DNA of 41,020 bases from a virus. The translations under genes and the position numbers were made by a program. The notes beneath the pieces are model-generated. The model was not told the DNA's origin. It was given only the letters and a program-made list of their open reading frames with translations, and did no database searches. Of this stretch, positions 1-7,653 are shown one piece after another (within the stretch, counting starts at the first letter, position 1; every line of letters begins with the position of its first letter). Location: positions 1 through 41,020 of the IMG/VR virus record IMGVR_UViG_3300028874_000023. One strand, given 5' to 3'.

Positions 1-2969
1 GAATGCGCATCGGTACCAACGCTTGACAGCGCGGCTTGCGTCATGTTTCCAGGCTGCGCAGTCGAAGCTATCATACCGGCTGCCGACATACCGGGGGCAA
101 GAGCGGTAAGATGCGCACCTGTTGACTCTGAGTAAAAGCCGAACTGTCTGCCTGCGGCATCTGCCCTGCCGTCGTTTTCAAGCATCATAGCGGCTTGAGC
201 AGGCGACGGTAACAGCCGCGAACTGAAGGAAGTGCCGCCCATCGTTAAGGCAGGAAGCTGACGAGCGTAGGTTGCAGTAGACTGGTATTCTATGCCAGCC
301 TCTTGCGTTAAGAAACCCTGACGGGTTCGCGCTTCGTTTTCAAGCTGCTCCGGAGTTAACGTGCCGCCCTGCTGCGCCTTAAGACGAGCTTCATTATTAT
401 CGTATTCCGAGGATTCTGAACGTATCACCCCAAGCATTCGAGATAGAGCATCTTGTTGTGATCCCGGTTCAGCGAACCCCATAGAATAGCGTTGAAGTTC
501 GCCTGCCGAAGTTATGGCAGAAACTCCTAAGCCGACCACCGAAGGTGTATAGTTGGTTTCAGATGCGTAGAGTCCTTTTATTTCTAGTTCAGACTTCGCA
601 ATATCAGAAGTAATCGCGGCCCTTGCCATCGGGTCTATCACACCCGGCAAACGCTGGCGTTCGTCGGCTATCCTTGTGTTAAGAGCCGCAATCCCGCCGG
701 ATACATCCATTTGAAACTCATAACCGCTACCGCTGGTCATTAAAGCCGCTTGACCTGATGCCATATACTGCGACGCTTGTGAGCCTGTAAGGCTTTGTAT
801 CGCGTTTATGGTCGTGACTGCGGCAGTGTTTCCAATTACCGCTAATTGCCTTTGGCTGTCTGCTAGTTGCCGTTGCTCTATAGTCAGATCGGCAGTTGAT
901 TGAGACGTATCCTGCGTTTGCTTTGTCAATTCAGCGATAGAGTTTTTAAGACTGTTGGCAACCGCGTCGAATGCTGCTGCATATTCGGAAGGGCCGCCTG
1001 TCTGTAGCGTAACGCCTAAACTTGATTCAGCTTGAGCGATAGGTACACTTAACGACTGTAGATTTTGCTGATAGCCTAATTCTTTGTACTGGTACGCTTG
1101 CTCCGCCTTTTGCTGTGATAACTGAGAAGCCTCACCGCGTAACCTTGCCGCCAGTTCGGGGTTAGCTAAAGGGTTAGCGGCATTTTCGTCTAACGCGCCT
1201 ATTTGACCTCTATAACTACCAAATAGCGAATCTAGGTTGATGTCACCTATCTTAGCCCCGCCGAGCAGTTGCGTGGTTATTGACGCTTGCGCACCTGCGC
1301 GAGTAGATTCAAAGACGGCATTAGACTGAATTACGGTGTTTTGAAATGCGCTTTGCATCACCGTAGCTGCTGACGCTTCGTGGGATGCGCTCTCAGCCTC
1401 TAATTGGTTTATCGTCGTTGTCAGGGCACGCTGTTGGTCTGGGGCGCTGGTTGCCGCAAGAGCATCACGCAATTGGCCTATACGCTGAGTATAGGCACCT
1501 GCGGCCTGTCGCTCTTGTCCAGCAGCAAGACCGCTTATGTGCGATATTTCACCCGCTCCTGCACCGGATGCGGCTGCTATACTTAACTGCGCACCGTATA
1601 TGGCAGAGCCGGACGAATACATTAACTCATTCGCACGCTCATCCTCTATGCCTGCGTAACGTGTCGGCAACGATGCGCCGAAAGCGCCTGAACCGCCGCG
1701 AGACTGAGCTATACCTGATAATCTCTGCGCCGACTGGAAATCCCCCTGAGTGAGTGCGATTAAAGCAGCGTTTTGGTATCCTAAAGGCGTCCCTCCTGAG
1801 TTTCTACCAGCTATATCTTGAGACTGCTCATAAAATAGAGGAGAAGAGCCCAAAAAATCGGACGCTGCTTTTATAGCTTGAGGGCCGCCGAACGCCCCGA
1901 GAGTTTCCTGAGCGTGATAGGCCAAAGTCGAATAGCCCTGCGAATCAACCTTTGTGTACCTGGCCGCTTCCCCTGCCGCTTCAGAAAACTCCTTGATCGC
2001 ATTTTTAGCCCCGTTTAACGCTTCGGCGAACTCTTTGCCTTCATTCTGTACGTTCCCGCCGAATCCTGCGTTTAACGCCTGCCCGATCTTTTCAGGATCA
2101 AACTCATGCCCGCCCTGGTAGGTATCTATTGCGCTTTTAGCCGTCTCGCCTAACGACATGCCTATAGCGGTTCCGGCTATAGCTCCGGGTATAGCAGCCG
2201 CGCCAGCTGATGCACCGCCCCCTAGTATAAAACCGATAGTGCCGCCAGCGGCGCCTAAAGCGGTAGGGATAGCTGAAGTCCACGATTGAGCTTCAGCCTG
2301 CTCCGGCAGGTATGCTTCACCCGCTAATTCGGGATGCCATGCTCGTTCAAGGTTTCCTGCACCATTCGAGGCGACCATACCGCCTATCAGGAGCTTCTGA
2401 GACAACCTTATATTGCCTGACTGGGATCCAACTCCGCCAGACATAGAGCCGAAGGCTCCTTCAATTATTGGCAACTCATCCATAGAGCCTACAGGTGAAC
2501 CGCCTTCATCCATAGGCATGGTTTCGCCCCATATAGGCGTAGTCAACGCTCCATTTTGACGAACTACTATATCATTTCGGTTATATCCACCACTAGGGAC
2601 TGGGAGGTCAAGCAGAGAAGCAGGCCCAGGGTTGCCCGGTTGCGTTTGCGCTGCTCTTTCGGCATCTAATCGAGCCTGAAAAGCAGTATCAGATAACGCC
2701 GAAGCAATAGCATCGTCAAGCCCTGCCGAAAACTTAGCCGTACCGAACGATCGGCTATTGTTGTTGACGTATTGCTGGGTTACCTCTTGTTCAATCTGCC
2801 TGCGAAGCAAGTCTTCATTGATTGCCCCGGGCCCCATTGAAAAGTTCTGATCGGACGAGGTAGACTGTAACGAAGGCGGTAATTGCGCGTCAGCAGTTGC
2901 CTGCGCGTTAATCTGCGCTTGTGCAGGGGATGCGTTGATATTTACTTCGTTCCCGAATATATCTGACAT
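1..2969 (-). CDS. tape measure protein, C-terminus cut by window edge
   Basis: An open frame runs without a stop from ATG 2969 to the window edge, at least 989 codons. It is rich in Ala, Gln and Ser, with long Gln/Ala helical stretches (around residues 640-720). A Gly/Ala-rich hydrophobic segment around residues 230-265 resembles the membrane-active segment of tape measure proteins. These proteins span the tail lumen, set tail length and help DNA cross the envelope. Position supports the call: it is the largest late gene and comes after the tail tube and a frameshifted chaperone G/GT, the usual siphovirus order. The ribosome site is AAGGTAG before ATG. Unusually, about 740 bases of opposite-strand genes separate it from the chaperone. 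No lytic domain is evident in the visible part. Confidence 0.8.
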   Translation of the reverse strand, partial: MSDIFGNEVNINASPAQAQINAQATADAQLPPSLQSTSSDQNFSMGPGAINEDLLRRQIEQEVTQQYVNNNSRSFGTAKFSAGLDDAIASALSDTAFQARLDAERAAQTQPGNPGPASLLDLPVPSGGYNRNDIVVRQNGALTTPIWGETMPMDEGGSPVGSMDELPIIEGAFGSMSGGVGSQSGNIRLSQKLLIGGMVASNGAGNLERAWHPELAGEAYLPEQAEAQSWTSAIPTALGAAGGTIGFILGGGASAGAAAIPGAIAGTAIGMSLGETAKSAIDTYQGGHEFDPEKIGQALNAGFGGNVQNEGKEFAEALNGAKNAIKEFSEAAGEAARYTKVDSQGYSTLAYHAQETLGAFGGPQAIKAASDFLGSSPLFYEQSQDIAGRNSGGTPLGYQNAALIALTQGDFQSAQRLSGIAQSRGGSGAFGASLPTRYAGIEDERANELMYSSGSAIYGAQLSIAAASGAGAGEISHISGLAAGQERQAAGAYTQRIGQLRDALAATSAPDQQRALTTTINQLEAESASHEASAATVMQSAFQNTVIQSNAVFESTRAGAQASITTQLLGGAKIGDINLDSLFGSYRGQIGALDENAANPLANPELAARLRGEASQLSQQKAEQAYQYKELGYQQNLQSLSVPIAQAESSLGVTLQTGGPSEYAAAFDAVANSLKNSIAELTKQTQDTSQSTADLTIEQRQLADSQRQLAVIGNTAAVTTINAIQSLTGSQASQYMASGQAALMTSGSGYEFQMDVSGGIAALNTRIADERQRLPGVIDPMARAAITSDIAKSELEIKGLYASETNYTPSVVGLGVSAITSAGELQRYSMGFAEPGSQQDALSRMLGVIRSESSEYDNNEARLKAQQGGTLTPEQLENEARTRQGFLTQEAGIEYQSTATYARQLPALTMGGTSFSSRLLPSPAQAAMMLENDGRADAAGRQFGFYSESTGAHLTALAPGMSAAGMIASTAQPGNMTQAALSSVGTDAH
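2935..2963 (+). promoter_or_regulatory. candidate promoter of the plus-strand membrane cassette
   Basis: TTGATA (2935-2940), a 17-base spacer, then TATATC (2958-2963), lying inside the start of the tape measure gene on the other strand. Predicted transcription starts very close to the AGGAG ribosome site at 2970-2974, so the leader would be only about 12 bases. The -10 matches 4 of 6 consensus bases, so this is a moderate prediction. Confidence 0.4.
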
Positions 2970-2981
2970 AGGAGCTACCTT

Positions 2982-3272
2982 GTGAAAATCGTTATCGCAC
3001 TTTTAGTCGGTGCTTTATTGGCGTTCGGTTTATATTTTGGATATGCAAAATACGAACATGACCAAATCATTCAAACAGCTATTAACTATAGCTGTGTAGA
3101 CAAGAATGATTGTGAGTTACTAAAAGATTGCCCAATAAAAAAAACCGTAATAATCCGAGAAGGTAATACTGCTCAAGTGATTTTTTACGATACAATTAAT
3201 TATATTCATTGTCGGATAACTATGGCAAAATCGGACAACGGAAAATGGGTAGTTTTGAATGATAGTGATTAA
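2982..3272 (+). CDS. small membrane-anchored, cysteine-containing protein (moron gene 1)
   Basis: A 96-residue protein with a GTG start; AGGAG at 2970-2974 sits seven bases upstream. Residues 3-22 form a hydrophobic signal-anchor (KIVIALLVGALLAFGLYFGY). The rest is polar with four cysteines (CVDKNDCELLKDC plus one later), suggesting a disulphide-stabilised extracytoplasmic domain. It opens a three-gene plus-strand cassette inserted in the minus-strand tail operon and overlaps the next gene by 14 bases. The cassette is visibly AT-richer than the flanking tail genes. I do not recognise the family. By analogy with morons, superinfection exclusion or envelope modification is possible, but that is inference only. 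Confidence 0.75.
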   Translation: MKIVIALLVGALLAFGLYFGYAKYEHDQIIQTAINYSCVDKNDCELLKDCPIKKTVIIREGNTAQVIFYDTINYIHCRITMAKSDNGKWVVLNDSD

Positions 3273-3576
3273 ATGCGCCTATTGCGGCACTGAAATCGAA
3301 TACATAAAGAACGCGACCCCAGATATGAAGGCTTGCGGTGCTTGCTATGATATACTCACAAGCAATTGGCCTAACGAAGCTAAAAAAACAGCAATAGCAT
3401 CCCGAATTAATACCGTCCAGCTATTTGAAACTCGAAGGCAGAATGACAAACTTTACAATAAAGCCTTCCTTCGTGAGTTTACAGAGATGATATTAATAAC
3501 TCTCCTTGTTCTTGGCGGCATAGCGCTTATTATATGGCTAATTTATATAGCCTATCATAATTTCTACTACGGATAA
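3259..3576 (+). CDS. zinc-ribbon protein with C-terminal membrane helix (moron gene 2)
   Basis: A 105-residue protein starting inside the end of the previous gene. The N-terminus has two CxxC-like knuckles (CAYCG at about residues 6-10, CGACYD at about 26-31), a small zinc ribbon. A polar helical middle is followed by a strong hydrophobic helix at about residues 77-100 (ILITLLVLGGIALIIWLIYI). A cytoplasmic zinc-binding head anchored in the inner membrane is the simplest reading. It is translationally coupled to the preceding gene. Function is unknown; membrane-anchored sensors with this layout occur in exclusion and stress systems, but nothing here proves that role. Confidence 0.72.
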   Translation: MIVIKCAYCGTEIEYIKNATPDMKACGACYDILTSNWPNEAKKTAIASRINTVQLFETRRQNDKLYNKAFLREFTEMILITLLVLGGIALIIWLIYIAYHNFYYG

Positions 3577-3580
3577 GCCT

Positions 3581-3712
3581 ATGCAATTAGCCAGTGTGTT
3601 AGCCGCCTTTTGGTTTCTAGTCTTTGAGCTTACGTTTGATGCCCTGCGCTGGATATGGCAAAGGCTACGACTCTATTACCGCGAGTTCAGAGATAATCGC
3701 TGGTATCACTAA
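3581..3712 (+). CDS. 43-residue membrane protein (moron gene 3)
   Basis: ATG 3581, four bases after the previous stop, gives a 43-residue protein. It has one hydrophobic helix (about residues 3-20, LASVLAAFWFLVFELTF) followed by an aromatic and arginine-rich tail (RWIWQRLRLYYREF). The layout is that of a small inner-membrane protein with a positive, interfacial cytoplasmic tail. No clear separate ribosome site is seen, so coupling to gene 2 is likely. Its last four bases overlap the end of the frameshifted chaperone GT on the other strand. Family unknown. Confidence 0.55.
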   Translation: MQLASVLAAFWFLVFELTFDALRWIWQRLRLYYREFRDNRWYH

Positions 3713-4316
3713 GTATATTTCAAAGCCGCACAGCCCCAGCATGGGGCTGTGCGCAGATATAACGCCTCGATTACATCGGTATCATACGGCATTGACAGCA
3801 CCCTATCCCAGTCGCCTGATGTAGACGCCTTCAACCATAACGCAAAGCCACGGCCTGCGGCCGCCGGAAAACCGCCGCACGACTCGTAATAAGCGTTTAG
3901 GCAGGCGTCGGCACGTTTTTTAGTGATTCAATATCTTCTTCGGTGAGTTGTGGCCCGGTCTGTATCTGGTTGCCTGCGCTAACCAGCACGGCGGCAGGTA
4001 GTCCGGCCAATACGCCAACGCTAAGGGGAAGGCCCGGAGCATCCGGAGAGTAGTATGCCCCGCTCTCGAAAGTTGATTCAAGTAGAGCGAGGGATCGTGT
4101 AACTGAGATTGCAAGCTGGTCGCCAAGCCCTTGAGCGTTGTAAACATTCGAGGCGTTCATGATGCGCCCTAACTCCTGGGCCGCGTAACCGTCAAACGGC
4201 TTGACGTTAAACTCCCATTTGTGTATCGCATCCGGCTTGATGTCTGCGATATTTTCGTTCTTCAGAATGACAAATTGCCCCTTAATGGCGACAGCGTTAA
4301 CTATGATCGGGTTCAT
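3709..4316 (-). CDS. tail assembly chaperone GT (frameshift product)
   Basis: This is the -1 frameshift extension of the chaperone starting at ATG 4316. The in-phase heptamer A AAA AAC (3921-3915) lets both tRNAs slip back one base. Translation then continues from C3915 for 68 more codons to TAG at 3711-3709, giving 202 residues instead of 139. The extension is stop-free and Cys/Trp/Tyr-containing, and fills the whole gap before the cassette. In lambda-like and many other siphophages, G and GT load onto the tape measure and recruit tube subunits, and the G:GT ratio is set by this slip. Position between tail tube and tape measure fits exactly. Confidence 0.82.
3728..3752. terminator. strong hairpin downstream of the membrane cassette
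   Basis: A 10-bp perfect stem (GCACAGCCCC / GGGGCTGTGC) with a 5-base loop lies 15 bases after the third cassette gene, inside the coding end of chaperone GT. No clear U-run follows on either strand. It may stop or slow cassette transcripts, or reflect GT codons only. Confidence 0.4.
3897..4316 (-). CDS. tail assembly chaperone G (zero-frame product)
   Basis: A 139-residue protein from ATG 4316, chosen because AGGAGA lies just upstream; an upstream in-frame start would run back into the tail tube gene. It is an acidic, alpha/beta-looking protein with an Ala/Leu-rich C-terminal part and ends 6 codons past the slippery heptamer. In the family, the short product binds the tape measure protein during tail assembly and is not kept in the virion. 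It follows the tail tube gene by 23 bases and belongs to the same operon. Sequence alone would give only a weak call; gene order plus the frameshift site make it firm. Confidence 0.8.
   Translation of the reverse strand: MNPIIVNAVAIKGQFVILKNENIADIKPDAIHKWEFNVKPFDGYAAQELGRIMNASNVYNAQGLGDQLAISVTRSLALLESTFESGAYYSPDAPGLPLSVGVLAGLPAAVLVSAGNQIQTGPQLTEEDIESLKNVPTPA
3915..3921 (-). promoter_or_regulatory. -1 programmed frameshift site A AAA AAC
   Basis: The heptamer lies in phase with the chaperone frame (codons AAA at 3920-3918 and AAC at 3917-3915), 6 codons before the zero-frame stop. The -1 frame is open for 68 codons downstream. This is the canonical X XXY YYZ arrangement used for G/GT. Confidence 0.85.
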
Positions 4317-4339
4317 GTTGGGTTCTCCTAGTTGATAAA

Positions 4340-5308
4340 TTAAGCGTAAGTGCCGTACGTCGCGGCTATCGGCCATGTCATGCTATTTGCGCTGCCGAAT
4401 ATGGTATACGAGCCATTAATCTTGTTGATCTGAGCAGGCATAACCGCAGTCGCATCCGCGTTGTACGAAATACTTAACGCAATTGTTAGCATCTCGCTTC
4501 TTGCCGGGTCTGCGATGATAATGTTGAATCCAGTTGTGCCATTCGTTTGAGGTATCGGGTTTGTAGCCCCGATGTTTTGCACCAGGTCAAGCCGACCTGC
4601 GATAACCCCCCCTGCTGCACCTGCTGCTATTCCCGCAGCCGCTAAAGTGCTTGACGTATTTGAAGCGTCAATAGGGATTAGCTGGTTCTGAATCATCAGA
4701 TTGAACGACGAAATATTGTCATAAGTGGTCGGGGAGCCTGCACCGTTCGTGAACCGCGTCTCCTGAAACGATGATATATTCAGTCCCTGAGTACCGCTTG
4801 TTGACGGGAGCGATGAAGCAGCGGCGCTAGAAACATTCGACGGGTCAAACACCATGCCCTGAAGCTCGTAACCTAGTATGCTTCCGCTACCACCCATGCT
4901 GAACTGACCGGTAATGCCAAACGAGGCAAGCCATATCCCTGCTAAACAAAATGCCGTATCCCCAGCGGATCGCAGTATAGTAGCCCACCAGGGCGTCAAG
5001 CTAGGACTAGTCAAACTGGTTGAACGCGGCCCGAAGCCGTTCGCTATCATGTACTGAAAGTTCCGGTCAATCTGCACCGGACCGCGAAGCCGTAAATCAC
5101 CTTGCGCCTGCCCTAAGGCGCGGTTATGCGCAACCTGGCTTGCATCAACCAACTGCGGGTATGCAGGAGCAAAGCCCTTTCGGTGCGTAATGCTCGACGT
5201 AGGCGGGTTAAATACCGTAGACGGTGAGCCGCCATTATCAAGCTGCAGCAGTGCGTAACCATCCATACCAGGGCGACCGACGCCGGATGTAAAATAAGGA
5301 GTTGACAT
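4340..5308 (-). CDS. major tail tube protein
   Basis: A 322-residue protein starting MSTPYFTSGVGRPG, with AAGGAT 8 bases upstream. It is rich in Ser, Thr, Gly and beta-prone segments, like siphovirus tube proteins, which stack as hexameric rings around the tape measure. It lies between the tail terminator-like gene and the chaperone G/GT, where the major tail protein normally sits. No sheath gene is present, so the tail is non-contractile. An Ala/Gly-rich stretch around residues 220-240 (LAAAGIAAGAAGGVIAG) is unusual for a tube subunit and may be an inserted loop. The call rests mainly on order, length and composition. Confidence 0.68.
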   Translation of the reverse strand: MSTPYFTSGVGRPGMDGYALLQLDNGGSPSTVFNPPTSSITHRKGFAPAYPQLVDASQVAHNRALGQAQGDLRLRGPVQIDRNFQYMIANGFGPRSTSLTSPSLTPWWATILRSAGDTAFCLAGIWLASFGITGQFSMGGSGSILGYELQGMVFDPSNVSSAAASSLPSTSGTQGLNISSFQETRFTNGAGSPTTYDNISSFNLMIQNQLIPIDASNTSSTLAAAGIAAGAAGGVIAGRLDLVQNIGATNPIPQTNGTTGFNIIIADPARSEMLTIALSISYNADATAVMPAQINKINGSYTIFGSANSMTWPIAATYGTYA

Positions 5309-5328
5309 GTGGGAATATCCTTTCGGGT

Positions 5329-5940
5329 TTACGGGTAGGTTAACGGTCTACCCAAATAGAAGTCTGTTCGCGCAACGTGGGTAATCTCCCACTGCCACCA
5401 CTCTTGGCCGCCTCGCGTGTGCGTTCCGGCCGCTGCTGCCGTCTTGATCATAGGCCCGATGCAGCGCACGATCCTGCAAAGGTAAAATGTCCCGCCGTTG
5501 GGTAATAACGCTTGCCCGCTGCTATTCTGCGGGGTTATGACATTGCTTGCAGCCGTCATAAATACATCGCGCAGGTTGTCAATGACAATATCACCTATGA
5601 GCGCATAATCCTCCGGCGCGTTGTCTCCGACAAGTGGTGCTTTTAACTTTATGCTCGATGTAAAATCAACTCCGTAATGATCGTTTGAGATTGCGCCGTA
5701 TGTCTCCGCTACTGTTTCAACGGTTATAATGCACTCCTGGTCTACATAGGACTGCTCTCCCGTCACCACGGTAGCATCGCCAAACTGCGGTATCGTTGCT
5801 CCTAACGCCGTGTTTACGTTACCGGTTAGATTAGCCGTAAGTGCCGCATTTATGAGCGGTACTGCCGATGTCAGTATCAAGCCGCGCAATGCGCCTTTGA
5901 GAGCTTGCCTAAACGGGTACAGAGTAGACGTATTTGACAT
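5329..5940 (-). CDS. tail terminator-like protein
   Basis: A 203-residue protein (MSNTSTLYPFRQALKGAL) whose start overlaps the previous gene's stop by one base. A helical N-terminus is followed by alternating beta segments and an aromatic C-terminus (GGQEWWQWEITHVARTDF). Tail terminators cap the growing tube and join the tail to the head; they usually sit between the tail-completion gene and the tube gene, as here. I do not recognise a specific family, so the call comes from position and size. It could instead be a second head-tail joining protein. Confidence 0.5.
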   Translation of the reverse strand: MSNTSTLYPFRQALKGALRGLILTSAVPLINAALTANLTGNVNTALGATIPQFGDATVVTGEQSYVDQECIITVETVAETYGAISNDHYGVDFTSSIKLKAPLVGDNAPEDYALIGDIVIDNLRDVFMTAASNVITPQNSSGQALLPNGGTFYLCRIVRCIGPMIKTAAAAGTHTRGGQEWWQWEITHVARTDFYLGRPLTYP

Positions 5941-6461
5941 TACGATACGCTCACGAGTATTTCTTCGGTAGGTATGCCTGCGCGAGAGGCTATAAACTCT
6001 GCGACTTTGTCGGCTATATCCTGCGCGTCACCAGAAGTTAAATCCATGTAGATTCTAGGCGGTACATGCCGAAATATGCCGTCTGGAGCACGACCGCTAA
6101 AACCTTCCTGCAACTTTTCAGCATAAGGTATATTTGTGCCTATCAGAGCAGAATTAGACGTTATCTCGCCACTTTGACCTATAGAAGCAGCCAGCGCACC
6201 GGTCATATGCAAAAGTTCGGTCGAATACCCGTGTTCACTTTTCCACTGAACCCATCGCGGGTCGTTGTCTGCCCACGGTGAGCCTATTGAAACGCCTTGA
6301 GTTTGGAACGCCTCTTGTTCCTGTTGCTGCAATGCAGGCGCTACGACTTCCTCAAGTACCGGAGTCAAATCACCCAGTTCTTCTAACAGCGCTGTTAGAT
6401 CGGATGCGTTAAGCGCTCCCGGATTAACCAGGCTGATTGACAACGTTATTGTTTGCGACAT
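5940..6461 (-). CDS. Mu gpG-like virion morphogenesis (tail completion) protein
   Basis: A 173-residue protein with features of the phage virion morphogenesis family (Mu gpG, P2 gpS): an early W-rich segment (PWADNDPRWVQWK), the L.MTGALAASIG block, IGTNIPYAEKLQEG, then a PRIYMDL segment and a C-terminal helix. Family members finish the tail or the head-tail joint. It overlaps the upstream zinc-ribbon gene by 38 bases and abuts the terminator-like gene. N-terminal residues 20-60 are a long acidic/Gln-rich helix, somewhat longer than usual. Confidence 0.72.
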   Translation of the reverse strand: MSQTITLSISLVNPGALNASDLTALLEELGDLTPVLEEVVAPALQQQEQEAFQTQGVSIGSPWADNDPRWVQWKSEHGYSTELLHMTGALAASIGQSGEITSNSALIGTNIPYAEKLQEGFSGRAPDGIFRHVPPRIYMDLTSGDAQDIADKVAEFIASRAGIPTEEILVSVS

Positions 6462-6654
6462 CCTGGCTCTCTAATGTATGCAACGCCGATTCGACCTGCT
6501 GTATTGCGACCTGCATTAGATTCTGCGCCTGTGTACTCTCTGTCGTTTCAGTTGATGCCGATGCAGGTATCGTTACTTTTGCGTGGCATCTGCCACAAAA
6601 ACCGGTAGCTGGCGGCTCCTGAAACCGTTGGCCGCACACTGGGCATATATACAT
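6424..6654 (-). CDS. small zinc-ribbon protein in the connector cluster
   Basis: A 76-residue protein opening with two knuckles, CPVCG (residues 4-8) and CGRCH (20-24), which would bind one zinc. A Ser/Thr-rich linker follows, then a Gln-rich helix. It overlaps the downstream tail-completion gene by 38 bases, a strong coupling sign. Zinc-ribbon proteins of this size occur among head-tail joining genes but their role is not settled. A wrong-frame reading is unlikely, because both cysteine pairs are well spaced and the upstream gene stops 12 bases before it. Confidence 0.62.
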   Translation of the reverse strand: MYICPVCGQRFQEPPATGFCGRCHAKVTIPASASTETTESTQAQNLMQVAIQQVESALHTLESQDVANNNVVNQPG

Positions 6655-6665
6655 GATCGCTACTC

Positions 6666-7151
6666 CTATGATGGTTGTATCTGACTGGCTGGTACTGGGA
6701 ATTGAGGGCGTTTACCCGGGTTCGCCTCGCCGGAACTTTGCAACTGAGCCGATTGTGGAGCCACCTCCCTAAATACAAGCAATCGAATAGACGCCAACGA
6801 TCCATATACCGGCGGGTTTCCAGCGTCTACAACTCTCCACTTCTTCAGTGCGCTAATACCGGCGTCATCCCACGAAACTTCATCGCCCTCTCGTGGAAAT
6901 GGCCCGGCTCCAGCATTGAAGGCCAGCGGGTTGCATCGAATAATCCAAAAATCGGCGTTCGCCGCGTTCCCGACATCGGCGGCAAGTCCTGCCACAAAAT
7001 CGTTCATTTCCGAGCGTTCAAGCTGCTTCCGTGTGCAGGCTATTCCTGTTTGTGGTTCGCTCGGGGCAGTTAGCCAGTCGAATGTTTGCCCCATGACTTC
7101 GCTGAACGCCGCCATAGCCTGGTTAAACGCTTCACCGATAATAGTGCTCAT
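6666..7151 (-). CDS. head-tail connector region protein, unknown family
   Basis: A 161-residue protein starting MSTIIGEAFNQAMAAF. A helical N-terminus of about 30 residues is followed by a beta-rich core (ADFWIIRCNPLAF, DEVSWDDAGISALKKWRVVDAG) and a Gln/Pro-rich tail. It starts 5 bases after the previous gene ends. In this operon the slot after the major capsid normally holds the neck or completion proteins that bridge the portal to the tail. The core resembles a small beta-barrel head-completion protein, but I cannot assign a family. Confidence 0.55.
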   Translation of the reverse strand: MSTIIGEAFNQAMAAFSEVMGQTFDWLTAPSEPQTGIACTRKQLERSEMNDFVAGLAADVGNAANADFWIIRCNPLAFNAGAGPFPREGDEVSWDDAGISALKKWRVVDAGNPPVYGSLASIRLLVFREVAPQSAQLQSSGEANPGKRPQFPVPASQIQPS

Positions 7152-7155
7152 AGGT

Positions 7156-7587
7156 TTACCAAGGGTACGGTAATCGCGAAAATGCGCCGGTCGAGCGTAA
7201 AGGTTTTACTTCCGTTGTAGTCATTTGACCGACGGCTGGGGCGCGTGAAGCTCTTGCAATCGCTTCAAGTCGCATAATCTCTTCGGATGCCTGCCGTCTA
7301 ATCGTAACTGCAGCGGTAAATTGCTGGTTGAGTTTCGCGCTTTGGTCTAACGCTTCAGTATCGATAAGCGGACGCAACGCGCCTTCGAGCTGCTGAGCAG
7401 CGGCTCGGCGAGTATAGTAATATTGCAAGCGTGGGTAAACAGACGCTTTGTCTGCAAAGGATGCCCACAGGTTGGGAACTTGCCAGTACGCCGTAACAAT
7501 GGCGGCGTTAGAATCAGACAAAGAAAGCAACAGGTCGGCTTGTATCTGCGCCACTGATTCGGTTTCAGTCAATCCGACTTGTCCCAT
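7156..7587 (-). CDS. head-tail adaptor-like helical protein
   Basis: A 143-residue, mostly helical protein with many Ala, Gln and Arg (ADKASVYPRLQYYYTRRAAAQQLEGAL) and a basic C-terminus. It is the first gene after the major capsid, where gp6/gp15-type adaptor proteins that attach to the portal are usually found. No motif gives certainty. Its start lies just after a hairpin that follows the capsid gene, so it may be made at a lower level than the capsid. Confidence 0.5.
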   Translation of the reverse strand: MGQVGLTETESVAQIQADLLLSLSDSNAAIVTAYWQVPNLWASFADKASVYPRLQYYYTRRAAAQQLEGALRPLIDTEALDQSAKLNQQFTAAVTIRRQASEEIMRLEAIARASRAPAVGQMTTTEVKPLRSTGAFSRLPYPW

Positions 7588-7606
7588 AATGTAACTCCAA
7601 AAGAGT

Positions 7607-7628
7607 GTCGGGGAGGGTTCGCCCCGAC
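7607..7628 (-). terminator. hairpin after the major capsid gene
   Basis: A 7-bp G+C-rich stem (GTCGGGG / CCCCGAC) with an 8-base loop lies between the capsid stop and the next gene. In minus-strand RNA it is followed by ACTCTTTTG, a weak U-run. It is likely an attenuator or RNA stabiliser that lets capsid protein be made in excess. Confidence 0.55.
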
Positions 7629-7653
7629 TAATTATAGAGAGGAGAAGAGAACG

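Noticed and set aside
1385-1753. Plus-strand frames inside the tape measure gene
   Set aside because: Arg/Cys/His-rich composition typical of antisense readings, no ribosome sites.
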